Source: JBIKLM01 sp044375105 (GTDB lineage: Bacteria > Planctomycetota > UBA1135 > GCA-002686595). Taken from it: DNA of 6,893 nucleotides. The position numbers were made by a program, and so were the translations under genes. Below the pieces are notes generated by a model. It had not been told where the DNA came from and ran no database searches. It saw only the letters and a list, made by a program, of their open reading frames with translations. Shown one piece after another: positions 1-6,616 of this stretch; position 1 is the first letter of the stretch; each line of letters opens with the position of its first letter. The stretch lies in the NCBI GenBank assembly GCA_044375105.1, contig JBILNK010000208.1, positions 1 through 6,893 of the forward strand, in the 5' to 3' direction.

Positions 1-25
1 GCGGCTCGGGCCCAGCCCGAGCCGC
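1..25. repeat. Perfect 11-bp inverted repeat, possible terminator stem
   Basis: GCGGCTCGGGC at 1-11 is the exact reverse complement of GCCCGAGCCGC at 15-25, with a 3-base loop (CCA). The stem is very GC-rich and could fold in RNA from either strand. It lies 146 bases beyond the stop codon of the minus-strand gene at 171-929, so it could terminate that transcript; any U-tract would then lie left of base 1, outside the window. On the plus strand no T-run follows, so a plus-strand intrinsic terminator is unlikely. The left arm may continue beyond the window. Confidence 0.6.
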
Positions 26-170
26 TGCTGTCGAGCCAGCGATCCGCTGTGAGGCCGTACGCAGGGCAGCGCTTCAGGCCTCGTGCGCCATGGGGCAGCA
101 CTTGAACGGCGCAGCGGACTGGCTGCGGCTTCGATTCGCCCTGGGGCCGACTCGACCTCCCAGGCCCTGG
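1..170. other. Non-coding left flank
   Basis: Apart from the hairpin at 1-25, I see no gene or RNA here. A short plus-strand frame open from base 1 closes near base 114 and could in principle be the tail of an upstream gene, but its composition (Arg, Pro, Ala, Ser) is what random GC-rich DNA gives and it matches no family I know. Confidence 0.4.
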
Positions 171-929
171 TCAGCGGCCGGAGGTGTAGGCGTCGACGAA
201 GCGGCTCCAGTCGTCGCCGGACAGGGCGTCGAGGATCTCGCGGGCGCGGGCCGGCTCCAGGAGGCGCAGGATCTTGCCGCCTTCGTCGGGACCGAGGGGC
301 AGCAGCCGCTGGGCCGCCACCTCCGCCTCCCCTTCGGCGAACAGGGCCGCCTTGCGCTGCAGCCGCTCTTGCTCGCCCTCGCCCGCCAGGGCCTGGGCGC
401 GCTCGAAGGCGGCGCGCTGCTCGGCCAGGGCCTGAGCTTGGGCTTCCAGGGCCGCGCTTTGCTCGTCGATCTCGGAGCGCAGGCGGTCCAGGTCGCTGGA
501 GCGCTCCTGCAGGCTCAGGAGTTGCTCCTCGACCAGCGCCTCGCGCTCCTCCAGGGTGCGCAGGCGCTGGCCCAGGGCCACCTCGCGCTGCTCGAGCTCT
601 TTGACCAGGGTCTCGAGCTCGTCCCGGTCGAAGGGCGCGTGCACGGCGAAGGAGCCGATCACCCCCAGGGACGCGCCGATGATCTCTTTGGCCTGGTGGG
701 GGCTGGGCCGGTCGGGGTAAAGCAGCTCCGCATCCGCGGGCGTCTCGGCCGGGTCCGCGGCCAGTTCGGCCAGGGGGTCCTCGACCGGCGGGGGGGCGGG
801 GAAGAAAGCGCCGACGACCGGCAGGGTGTGCAGCGGGACTCCGCCGATGGCGGCGAATCCGACGTAGCACAGCCCGAACAGGCTCAGGCCGGCGACCGAC
901 AGCAGGACGGTTTCGAGGGGTTTGGCCAT
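171..929 (-). CDS. Membrane-anchored coiled-coil protein with MotE/MgtE_N-like C-terminus
   Basis: This is a 252-residue protein of unproven function. Residues 5-30 form one hydrophobic segment, consistent with an uncleaved inner-membrane anchor. A Pro/Ala/Glu/Asp-rich linker follows (about 43-75). Residues 102-200 are an almost unbroken Glu/Arg/Gln/Leu/Ala heptad-like stretch, a predicted long coiled coil. The last 45 residues (PDEGGKILRLL, then EPARAREILDAL) read like the paired helical half-repeats of the MgtE N-terminal domain, as seen in the flagellar chaperone-like protein MotE. Anchor, coiled coil and short MgtE_N-like tail is the MotE layout, but no flagellar gene is visible nearby. 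The ATG at 929 is chosen because the hydrophobic anchor begins directly after it; an upstream in-frame ATG at 1133 would add 68 low-complexity residues. No clear Shine-Dalgarno precedes the start. The gene is divergent from the transporter genes and probably unrelated to them in function. The reading frame is solid; the family call is tentative. Confidence 0.8.
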   Translation of the reverse strand: MAKPLETVLLSVAGLSLFGLCYVGFAAIGGVPLHTLPVVGAFFPAPPPVEDPLAELAADPAETPADAELLYPDRPSPHQAKEIIGASLGVIGSFAVHAPFDRDELETLVKELEQREVALGQRLRTLEEREALVEEQLLSLQERSSDLDRLRSEIDEQSAALEAQAQALAEQRAAFERAQALAGEGEQERLQRKAALFAEGEAEVAAQRLLPLGPDEGGKILRLLEPARAREILDALSGDDWSRFVDAYTSGR

Positions 930-930
930 G

Positions 931-945
931 GAGCGGGAAACGCTC
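931..945. repeat. 5-bp inverted repeat next to the start of the minus-strand gene
   Basis: GAGCG and CGCTC flank a GGAAA loop, ending one base before the ATG of the minus-strand gene. In its mRNA this could form a small hairpin over the ribosome landing site. A second small repeat, CACCC-GCC-GGGTG, lies at 961-973. Both are short enough to arise by chance in DNA this GC-rich. Confidence 0.3.
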
Positions 946-1144
946 GGGGTGCATCGGTGACACCCGCCGGGTGGCTTGAGGCCTGGTGGGGGCGCCATGG
1001 CCGAGCTTCCCGAGGGCGAGCCGCGCTCTGGAGGGCCCCTGGCGCCTCCCGCGCGCTGGCCGCGCCGCGATCGCGGTCCCCTTCGGCTTCCGGCGCTGCA
1101 GTCGATGTCCGGGCCTGGCCTGGGCCGACCCAATCGCAGGCGGA

Positions 1145-1162
1145 CGTCGCTCGCTAGCGACG
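1145..1162. repeat. 7-bp inverted repeat CGTCGCT-N4-AGCGACG
   Basis: The arms at 1145-1151 and 1156-1162 are exact reverse complements. The sequence also contains the 10-bp palindrome TCGCTAGCGA at 1151-1160. It lies about 20 bases upstream of the proposed -10 box of the binding-protein gene, at or just before the -35 position, where a regulator site would be expected. No T-run follows, so it does not look like a terminator. Confidence 0.45.
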
Positions 1163-1172
1163 CCAGTCCTCG

Positions 1173-1219
1173 TCCTTAGGATAAGATTCGCCTTGGGTGA
1201 ACTTGCCTTCACCTATAGC
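1173..1219 (+). promoter_or_regulatory. Candidate promoter and operator of the transporter genes
   Basis: This is the most AT-rich stretch of the spacer. TAAGAT at 1182-1187 fits a TANNNT -10 box, overlapped by TAGGAT at 1177-1182. On the opposite strand TATCCT (1183 down to 1178) could serve the divergent gene. Immediately after lie three related half-sites: TTCGCC (1187-1192), the reverse-oriented GGTGAA (1196-1201) and TTCACC (1208-1213). The last two form a perfect 6-bp inverted repeat with a 6-base spacer. A factor bound here would cover the transcription start. The predicted leader would be about 65 bases. The layout is seen in the sequence; the function is inferred. Confidence 0.5.
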
Positions 1220-1258
1220 AAGCGCCGATACACCCCGTTCCTCGACAGACGCCCCGCC

Positions 1259-2530
1259 ATGGCCAGCCGCCCGCCGATCCACGCCCCCACCCGCCGCTCC
1301 GTCTTGACCGGCGCCACCGCCGCTGGTCTGTGGGCCCTCGGCCGGCCGCTCCTGGCCGGGCCGTACCAGAGCGACGCGCCCGAGGTGAAGCAACTCCGGA
1401 TCGGCATCATCGCCGTGGCCAGCTGTGCCCCGCTGGTGGTGGCGGCGGAGCGCGGGTTCTTCAAGCGCCACGGCCTCGAGGTCACGATCGTCAAGGAGGC
1501 CAGCTGGGCCGCCTGCCGCGACAAGATGGTCAGCGGCGAGAACCAGGCCTCGCACATGAAGAATGTGCAGCCCCTGGGCATGACCCTGGGCGCCCAGGGG
1601 GCCGAGCCGGTGGCCATGATCGCGCCCCTGACCCTGTCGCGGGGTGGATCGGCCTTCCTGATCGCGCGCTCCCTGGCCGGTGTGTTGACCCGCGACCCGG
1701 CCACCTGGCGCGCGTACCACCAAGAGCTGCAGAAGAAGAACGAGGCCTTGACCATCGCCCTGCCGTGGTTCTGGGGCTGGCACGCGATGATGTGGCGCTA
1801 CTTCCTGGCCGGCGGCGGGATCAACGCGGACAAGGAATTCAAGCTGGTGACCATGCCCCCGGCGCAGATGGTGCAGAACATGAAGGTCGGCTCCATGCAG
1901 GCCTGCGGCATGGTCGAGCCCTGGGGCGTCCGCGGGGTCGAGACCAAGACGGCCAATATCCTGTTTTACGGCCATGAGCTCTGGCCGGACCATCCGACCA
2001 AGTCCCTGGGCCTGCGCGCGGATTTCGCCGAAAAAAACCCCAAGACCGTGCAGGCCCTGCTGCGCGCCGTGCTGGAGGCCGCGCGCTGGTGCGACGACAA
2101 GGCCAACCACAAGGAGCTGGCGACGCTGCTCGCCACGCCGACCTACCTGAACGTCCCGGTGGCGCAGCTCGAAGCGGTCTTCGCGGGCCAGCTCGCCTGG
2201 GGCGACGGCCGCACCGCCAGCGAGCCCAACAACACGATCACCTACGCCAAGGACTCCTACCCCCAAGCGCGCGAGTTCAAGTGGCTGCTGAGCCAGCTCA
2301 GCCGCTGGGGCTTCGTGGACGCCGAGCTCGACTATGACCGCCTGGTCGAGCCGGTCCTGCGCACCGACCTCCACGACCAGGCCAGCGAGGCCCTGGGCCT
2401 GCCGAAGAGCGTCCGCAACGACGAGCCCCTGCGGCTCTGGGACGGCTCGAGCTTCGAACACCAGCGCGCCGCCGAATACGCGGCCGCCTTCGAGATCCAC
2501 AGCCGCCGTGCTCCCGCCGAAGCGCGCTGA
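1259..2530 (+). CDS. nrtA: Tat-exported NrtA/CmpA-family oxyanion-binding protein
   Basis: This 423-residue protein is the periplasmic binding component of a nitrate/bicarbonate/cyanate-class ABC importer. A twin-arginine signal (TRRSVLTG, residues 11-18) is followed by a hydrophobic stretch to about residue 33. There is no lipobox cysteine, unlike cyanobacterial NrtA and CmpA, so the mature protein should be soluble. The family match is clear: RIGIIAVASCAPLVVAAERG (47-66), EASWAACRDKMVSGE (80-94), WHAMMWRYFLAGGGI (174-188), PPAQMVQNMKVGSM (200-213), VEPWGV (219-224), WPDHPTKS (242-249) and the GDGR segment near 315. From memory of the NrtA structure, Trp83, His175 and Lys248 match nitrate-contacting Trp102, His196 and Lys269. 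In CmpA the last two are Gln and Glu, so nitrate is preferred over bicarbonate. The Gln155 equivalent appears lost (LSRGG, 126-130). The ATG at 1259 is chosen because the Tat signal follows it; the frame is open upstream to 986 but without protein-like content. The N-terminus has no clear Shine-Dalgarno. Permease and ATPase genes follow on the same strand. The substrate could still be nitrite or cyanate. Confidence 0.93.
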   Translation: MASRPPIHAPTRRSVLTGATAAGLWALGRPLLAGPYQSDAPEVKQLRIGIIAVASCAPLVVAAERGFFKRHGLEVTIVKEASWAACRDKMVSGENQASHMKNVQPLGMTLGAQGAEPVAMIAPLTLSRGGSAFLIARSLAGVLTRDPATWRAYHQELQKKNEALTIALPWFWGWHAMMWRYFLAGGGINADKEFKLVTMPPAQMVQNMKVGSMQACGMVEPWGVRGVETKTANILFYGHELWPDHPTKSLGLRADFAEKNPKTVQALLRAVLEAARWCDDKANHKELATLLATPTYLNVPVAQLEAVFAGQLAWGDGRTASEPNNTITYAKDSYPQAREFKWLLSQLSRWGFVDAELDYDRLVEPVLRTDLHDQASEALGLPKSVRNDEPLRLWDGSSFEHQRAAEYAAAFEIHSRRAPAEAR

Positions 2531-2555
2531 ATCCAAGCCCGAGGAGCAGAGGATC

Positions 2556-2582
2556 GCCGCGCGCGGGCCGGGCCCGAGCGGC
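2556..2582 (+). terminator. Possible attenuator or weak terminator hairpin
   Basis: Outer arms GCCGC (2556-2560) and GCGGC (2578-2582) enclose inner arms CGGGCC (2564-2569) and GGCCCG (2571-2576), giving an imperfect nested stem that begins 26 bases past the stop of the binding-protein gene. It is followed by a C/T tract rather than a T-run, so it is not a textbook intrinsic terminator. It might lower read-through into the permease gene or protect the upstream mRNA end. Its single-base inner loop means the real fold would open somewhat. Confidence 0.3.
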
Positions 2583-2586
2583 GCTG

Positions 2587-2601
2587 CCCTCCCTCCCTCC
2601 C
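2587..2601 (-). other. Perfect G-quadruplex motif (GGGA)3GGG on the minus strand
   Basis: The plus strand reads CCCTCCCTCCCTCCC, so the minus strand carries four runs of three G separated by single A bases. Four G3 tracts with one-base loops belong to the most stable known class of intramolecular G-quadruplex motifs, and the C-rich strand can form an i-motif. For plus-strand transcription the G-rich strand is the template, where a quadruplex could slow RNA polymerase. It follows the hairpin at 2556-2582 by four bases. Confidence 0.7.
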
Positions 2602-2823
2602 GGCTTGGGATCGCCGGCCGAAGAAAGCGCCCGCCGGGGTCGTCCCCGCGGGTCCTACTCGGCCCCGCCTCCTTCGGCCGTCACCCCCGGTTGCGACCCG
2701 CGGCGCCGCGGCTATGGGGCAGCGCCGCGGCGGGGCCCCGAGGGCCCGGAGTTCGAGCGGGTCAGATCGACGCCAGGGCCCGCGCCACCCCGAGCTGGCC
2801 CGCCCGTCCGGGGCGCTCCCGCC

Positions 2824-2832
2824 TGCTACCCT
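2824..2832 (+). promoter_or_regulatory. Extended -10-like box directly before the permease start
   Basis: TGCTACCCT combines a TGN extension with a TANNNT box (2827-2832), ending seven bases before the ATG at 2840. Initiation from such a box would produce a leaderless or nearly leaderless mRNA. No convincing -35 hexamer is visible about 17 bases upstream. The box may give the permease and ATPase their own promoter. Confidence 0.4.
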
Positions 2833-2839
2833 GGCCCGG

Positions 2840-3606
2840 ATGAAGCTGCTCCGTGACGCGCTGCCCCCCCTGCTCGGCATCGGGTGCGGGCTGCTGCTCT
2901 GGGAGGGCCTCAGCCGCTATGTGGCCGAGAGCCTGCCCGGCCCCTGGGCCACCTGGCAGCAGAGCAAGCTCTACGTGCTCGAGCCCTTCGCCAAGCGCGG
3001 CGAGATGGACCAGGGCATCCTGCGTTTCGCCTGGGAATCGCTCAAGCTGGTCTTCCAGGGATACTTCCTGGCCCTGGTGCTGGCCATCCCGCTGGGTTTC
3101 GCCCTGGGCCTCTCGCGGGTCTTCGCGGCCGCGGTCGACCCCCTGATCCAGCTGCTGCGGCCGGTCTCGCCGCTGGCCTGGCTGCCCTTGGGCCTGGTGC
3201 TGCTCGAGCGCTCCAAACCCGCGGCCCTGTTCACCATCGCCCTGTGCTCGATGTGGCCGACGGTGCTGAACCTGGCCGCCGGCGTGCGCGCCGTGCCCCC
3301 CGACTACCTGAACGTGGCGCGCATGCTGCGCCTGTCGCCCGCCGCGACCTTCTTCAAGGTGCTGCTGCCGGCCACCCTGCCGGCCCTGTTCACCGGCATG
3401 CGCGTCAGCCTGGGCATCGCCTGGCTGGCGATCGTGGCCGCCGAGATGCTGACCGGCGCCGCGGGCCTGGGCGGTTTCCTGTGGCAGGAATACAACGCGC
3501 TGATCTACGAACACATCCTGCTCTGCATCGTGGTGATCGGCTTGATCGGCCTGCTGCTCGATCGGCTGATGCTGGCGATCGAACGCCGCTTGAAGGCTGG
3601 CGTCTC

Positions 3607-3610
<4 letters not shown>
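2840..3610 (+). CDS. nrtB: NrtB-type ABC importer permease
   Basis: This 256-residue inner-membrane protein is the channel subunit of the importer and presumably acts as a homodimer. Hydrophobic segments lie at about 8-24, 70-92, 108-122, 127-148, 185-203 and 224-245, as expected for a six-helix BPD_transp_1 permease. The cytoplasmic coupling (EAA-type) loop is at about 155-181 (DYLNVARMLRLSPAA, then FFKVLLPATLP). The usual loop Gly is Arg164, but a non-Gly residue there is, as I recall, normal in NrtB-like proteins. TIALCSMWPTVLN (132-144) and AWLAIVAAEMLTGAAGLG (194-211) are typical of nitrate/bicarbonate permeases. The ATG at 2840 is chosen because the first membrane helix follows at once; the frame is open back to 2714 but that part is low-complexity. 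There is no Shine-Dalgarno; the box TACCCT lies just upstream. The stop overlaps the ATPase start in ATGA, implying translational coupling. Confidence 0.94.
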
Positions 3611-5313
<1,703 letters not shown>

Positions 5314-5327
5314 GGGCCTCAGGAGAA

Positions 5328-5420
5328 CGAACGATCGGTCGGGGCTCAGGCCAGCGGCGAAGCCGGCCCCTCCGCAGGCCCCTCGGCGGATCCGCCTTGC
5401 TCCGCTCCGGCGATCGTTCG
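5328..5420. repeat. 10-bp inverted repeat enclosing nested repeats
   Basis: CGAACGATCG at 5328-5337 is the exact reverse complement of CGATCGTTCG at 5411-5420, with 73 bases between. Inside are two imperfect copies of a 12-base unit (GGCCCCTCCGCA at 5365-5376, GGCCCCTCGGCG at 5377-5388) and the palindrome GGCGGATCCGCC at 5385-5396. The structure begins 14 bases after the ATPase stop. In RNA it could fold into a closed stem with inner hairpins, possibly protecting the 3' end of the transporter mRNA. The function is unknown. Confidence 0.45.
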
Positions 5421-5687
5421 GCGAGGGGAGCCGCCCGCCGGTCCGTGGCTGGAAGCGTGGCCTGCTCGAACCCTGGCCCGACCCGTTCGGCACGGATCTC
5501 CAACCCGCGCTCGCCCCCTCGGCCACGGGGCGCAGCGGGGGTCAGCGCGGGGCTGGGCCGCGTCGTGCGGCGTCGCTGTGCGGCTCGGCGTCCGAGCGCG
5601 GCCGGCCCCCCCGACCCGCCCGCGCCCGGGCTTGGAAGCGACCCACGCTCCCGTGGCGCCTGGGTGGATTCGGCGGCAGCCTCCGGC

Positions 5688-5708
5688 CCCGGCCCGCTGC
5701 GGGCCGGG
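5688..5708. repeat. 9-bp GC hairpin upstream of the LysR-family gene
   Basis: CCCGGCCCG (5688-5696) and CGGGCCGGG (5700-5708) are exact reverse complements with a CTG loop. The repeat occupies the place where a -35 element would sit relative to TAAGAT at 5717-5722. It could be an operator, for example for autoregulation, or the terminator-like end of something upstream, or simply a result of extreme GC content. No T-run follows. Confidence 0.4.
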
Positions 5709-5713
5709 CCGCG

Positions 5714-5726
5714 GGGTAAGATCCGC
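5714..5726 (+). promoter_or_regulatory. Candidate -10 box of the LysR-family gene, shared 13-base motif
   Basis: GGGTAAGATCCGC contains the TANNNT box TAAGAT (5717-5722), ending nine bases before the ATG at 5732, so the mRNA would have almost no leader. Eleven of thirteen bases match GGATAAGATTCGC at 1179-1191 upstream of the binding-protein gene. The shared motif may be a common -10 context or a common regulator site. Confidence 0.5.
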
Positions 5727-5731
5727 ACGCC

Positions 5732-6616
5732 ATGGAAAGCGGCATCGAGCTGCGTCACCTGCGCTATTTCGTCAGCGTGGCCGAGACCGAGAACTTCACC
5801 CGCGCGGCCGAGCGTTTGGGCGTCTCGCAGCCTTCGGTTTCGCAGCAGATCAAGGACTTGGAGCAGCTGCTCGGCACGCCGCTTTTCACGCGCCTCGGCA
5901 AGCGCGTGCAGCTGACCGAGGCGGGGCAAGCCCTGGCGCGCACCGCCAGCCAGGTGCTGCGCAAGCTCGAGCAGGCCCGCGAAGCCGTGCGCGAGGTGGC
6001 CGGCCTTCAGCGCGCGCACCTCGAGATCGGCGTGATCCCGGCCCTGCACCTGGCTCTGGTCCCGCCGGCCCTGCGGCGCCTGGCCAAGGACCATCCGGGC
6101 CTCTCGGTGACGGTCCACGAGCGCCCCAGCCGCGAGATCGAGGTCGAGGTCGAGAGCGGCCGCTACGACCTGGGCCTGGGCCTCTTGGGCCACTCCTCGC
6201 CAAACCTCGAATTCACGCGCCTCTTGGTGCAGGAATTCGCGCTGATCGTGGCCCCCGGGCACCCCCTGGCCCACAAGAGCCGCCTGGCGATCAAGAGCCT
6301 GGCCGAGGTGCCCCTGGTGGCCCTGCCGCCCTCCTACCCGATGCGCCAGGAGGTCGAAGACCTGCTGCGGCTTGCCCGTCTGCGCCCACGCATCCAGCAC
6401 GAGATCGAAACCGTCGACGGCGCCCTGATGGCCCTGGCCGCCACCGGCCTGGCCACCCTGCTGCCCCCGATCGTGCTCTCCGGCCGCCCCGACCTGGGCC
6501 TGATCCCGATCCCCCTGACCGGCGGCAACCGCCCGATGGAATTCGGCGTCCTGCAGCCCAAAGGCGCCGAACCCACCCCCGCCATCGCCGCCTTCCGGAA
6601 AGCCCTCGGTCTGTGA
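5732..6616 (+). CDS. LysR-family transcriptional regulator
   Basis: This is a 294-residue LysR-type regulator, the usual family length. Residues 1-65 form the winged helix-turn-helix: LRHLRYFVSVAE (7-18), the recognition region RAAERLGVSQPSVSQQIKDL (24-43), then LGTPLFTRLGKRVQLTEAG (47-65). A linker helix follows (about 66-92). The effector-binding domain runs from LEIGVIPALHLALVPPALRR (98-117) to the end, with GRYDLGLGLL (143-152) and the typical APGHPLA (174-180). The N-terminal domain resembles the CynR/CbbR/CmpR-like group, whose members control cyanate, carbon dioxide and nitrogen functions, but the exact subfamily cannot be settled by eye. It lies downstream of and in the same direction as the importer genes, whereas LysR genes more often diverge from their targets. 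It is the obvious candidate to bind the half-sites at 1187-1213. The effector is unknown. The start is supported by the domain beginning directly after it. Confidence 0.94.
   Translation: MESGIELRHLRYFVSVAETENFTRAAERLGVSQPSVSQQIKDLEQLLGTPLFTRLGKRVQLTEAGQALARTASQVLRKLEQAREAVREVAGLQRAHLEIGVIPALHLALVPPALRRLAKDHPGLSVTVHERPSREIEVEVESGRYDLGLGLLGHSSPNLEFTRLLVQEFALIVAPGHPLAHKSRLAIKSLAEVPLVALPPSYPMRQEVEDLLRLARLRPRIQHEIETVDGALMALAATGLATLLPPIVLSGRPDLGLIPIPLTGGNRPMEFGVLQPKGAEPTPAIAAFRKALGL

Larger units (their letters stand above)
930..1258. other. Divergent intergenic region, 329 bp
   Basis: This spacer separates the minus-strand coiled-coil gene from the plus-strand binding-protein gene and must hold the promoters of both. 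Most of it is as GC-rich as the genes and contains small palindromes: GAGCG-GGAAA-CGCTC at 931-945, CACCC-GCC-GGGTG at 961-973, and a 12-bp palindrome at 1065-1076. Only 1173-1220 is AT-richer and promoter-like. Frames that run across it have no recognisable protein content. Confidence 0.6.
2531..2839. other. 309-bp gap between binding-protein and permease genes
   Basis: No gene is supported here, although frames cross it by chance. It holds an imperfect GC-rich hairpin (2556-2582), a G-quadruplex motif on the minus strand (2587-2601), a 14-bp palindrome CCGCGGCGCCGCGG (2698-2711), and a 10-bp direct repeat GCGCCGCGGC at 2703-2712 and 2722-2731. It ends in an extended -10-like box just before the permease ATG. 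A gap of this size inside an ABC importer operon is unusual and suggests the binding protein can be expressed separately from the membrane components. Confidence 0.6.
5314..5731. other. 418-bp intergenic region between ATPase and regulator genes
   Basis: I see no convincing gene here. It contains a widely spaced 10-bp inverted repeat (5328-5337 and 5411-5420), a degenerate 12-bp tandem repeat (5365-5388), a 12-bp palindrome GGCGGATCCGCC (5385-5396), and a strong GC hairpin (5688-5708) just before the regulator's -10-like box. No U-tract terminator follows the ATPase stop. A small non-coding RNA cannot be excluded from the structure content. Confidence 0.5.

Noticed and set aside
1065..1076. 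CCGCGATCGCGG palindrome containing the cyanobacterial HIP1 octamer GCGATCGC
   Set aside because: A single copy in non-coding DNA with no sign of HIP1 enrichment elsewhere in the window. It is not evidence for a cyanobacterium.
90..1157. Plus-strand open frame opposite the coiled-coil gene
   Set aside because: Gly/Gln/Ala/Leu-rich shadow of a coiled-coil gene on the other strand, where membrane anchor and heptads make sense.
986..1258. N-terminal extension of the binding-protein frame
   Set aside because: The in-frame upstream part has no signal or domain and would bury the Tat signal. It also crosses the promoter-like island.
1154..2536. Minus-strand open frame opposite the binding-protein gene
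   Set aside because: It mirrors the real gene and its product resembles no family; the plus strand carries an unmistakable NrtA-type protein.
2698..2731. CCGCGG-based palindrome and 10-bp direct repeat as an operator
   Set aside because: Pure G/C repeats of this length are likely by chance in this DNA, and nothing ties them to a promoter.
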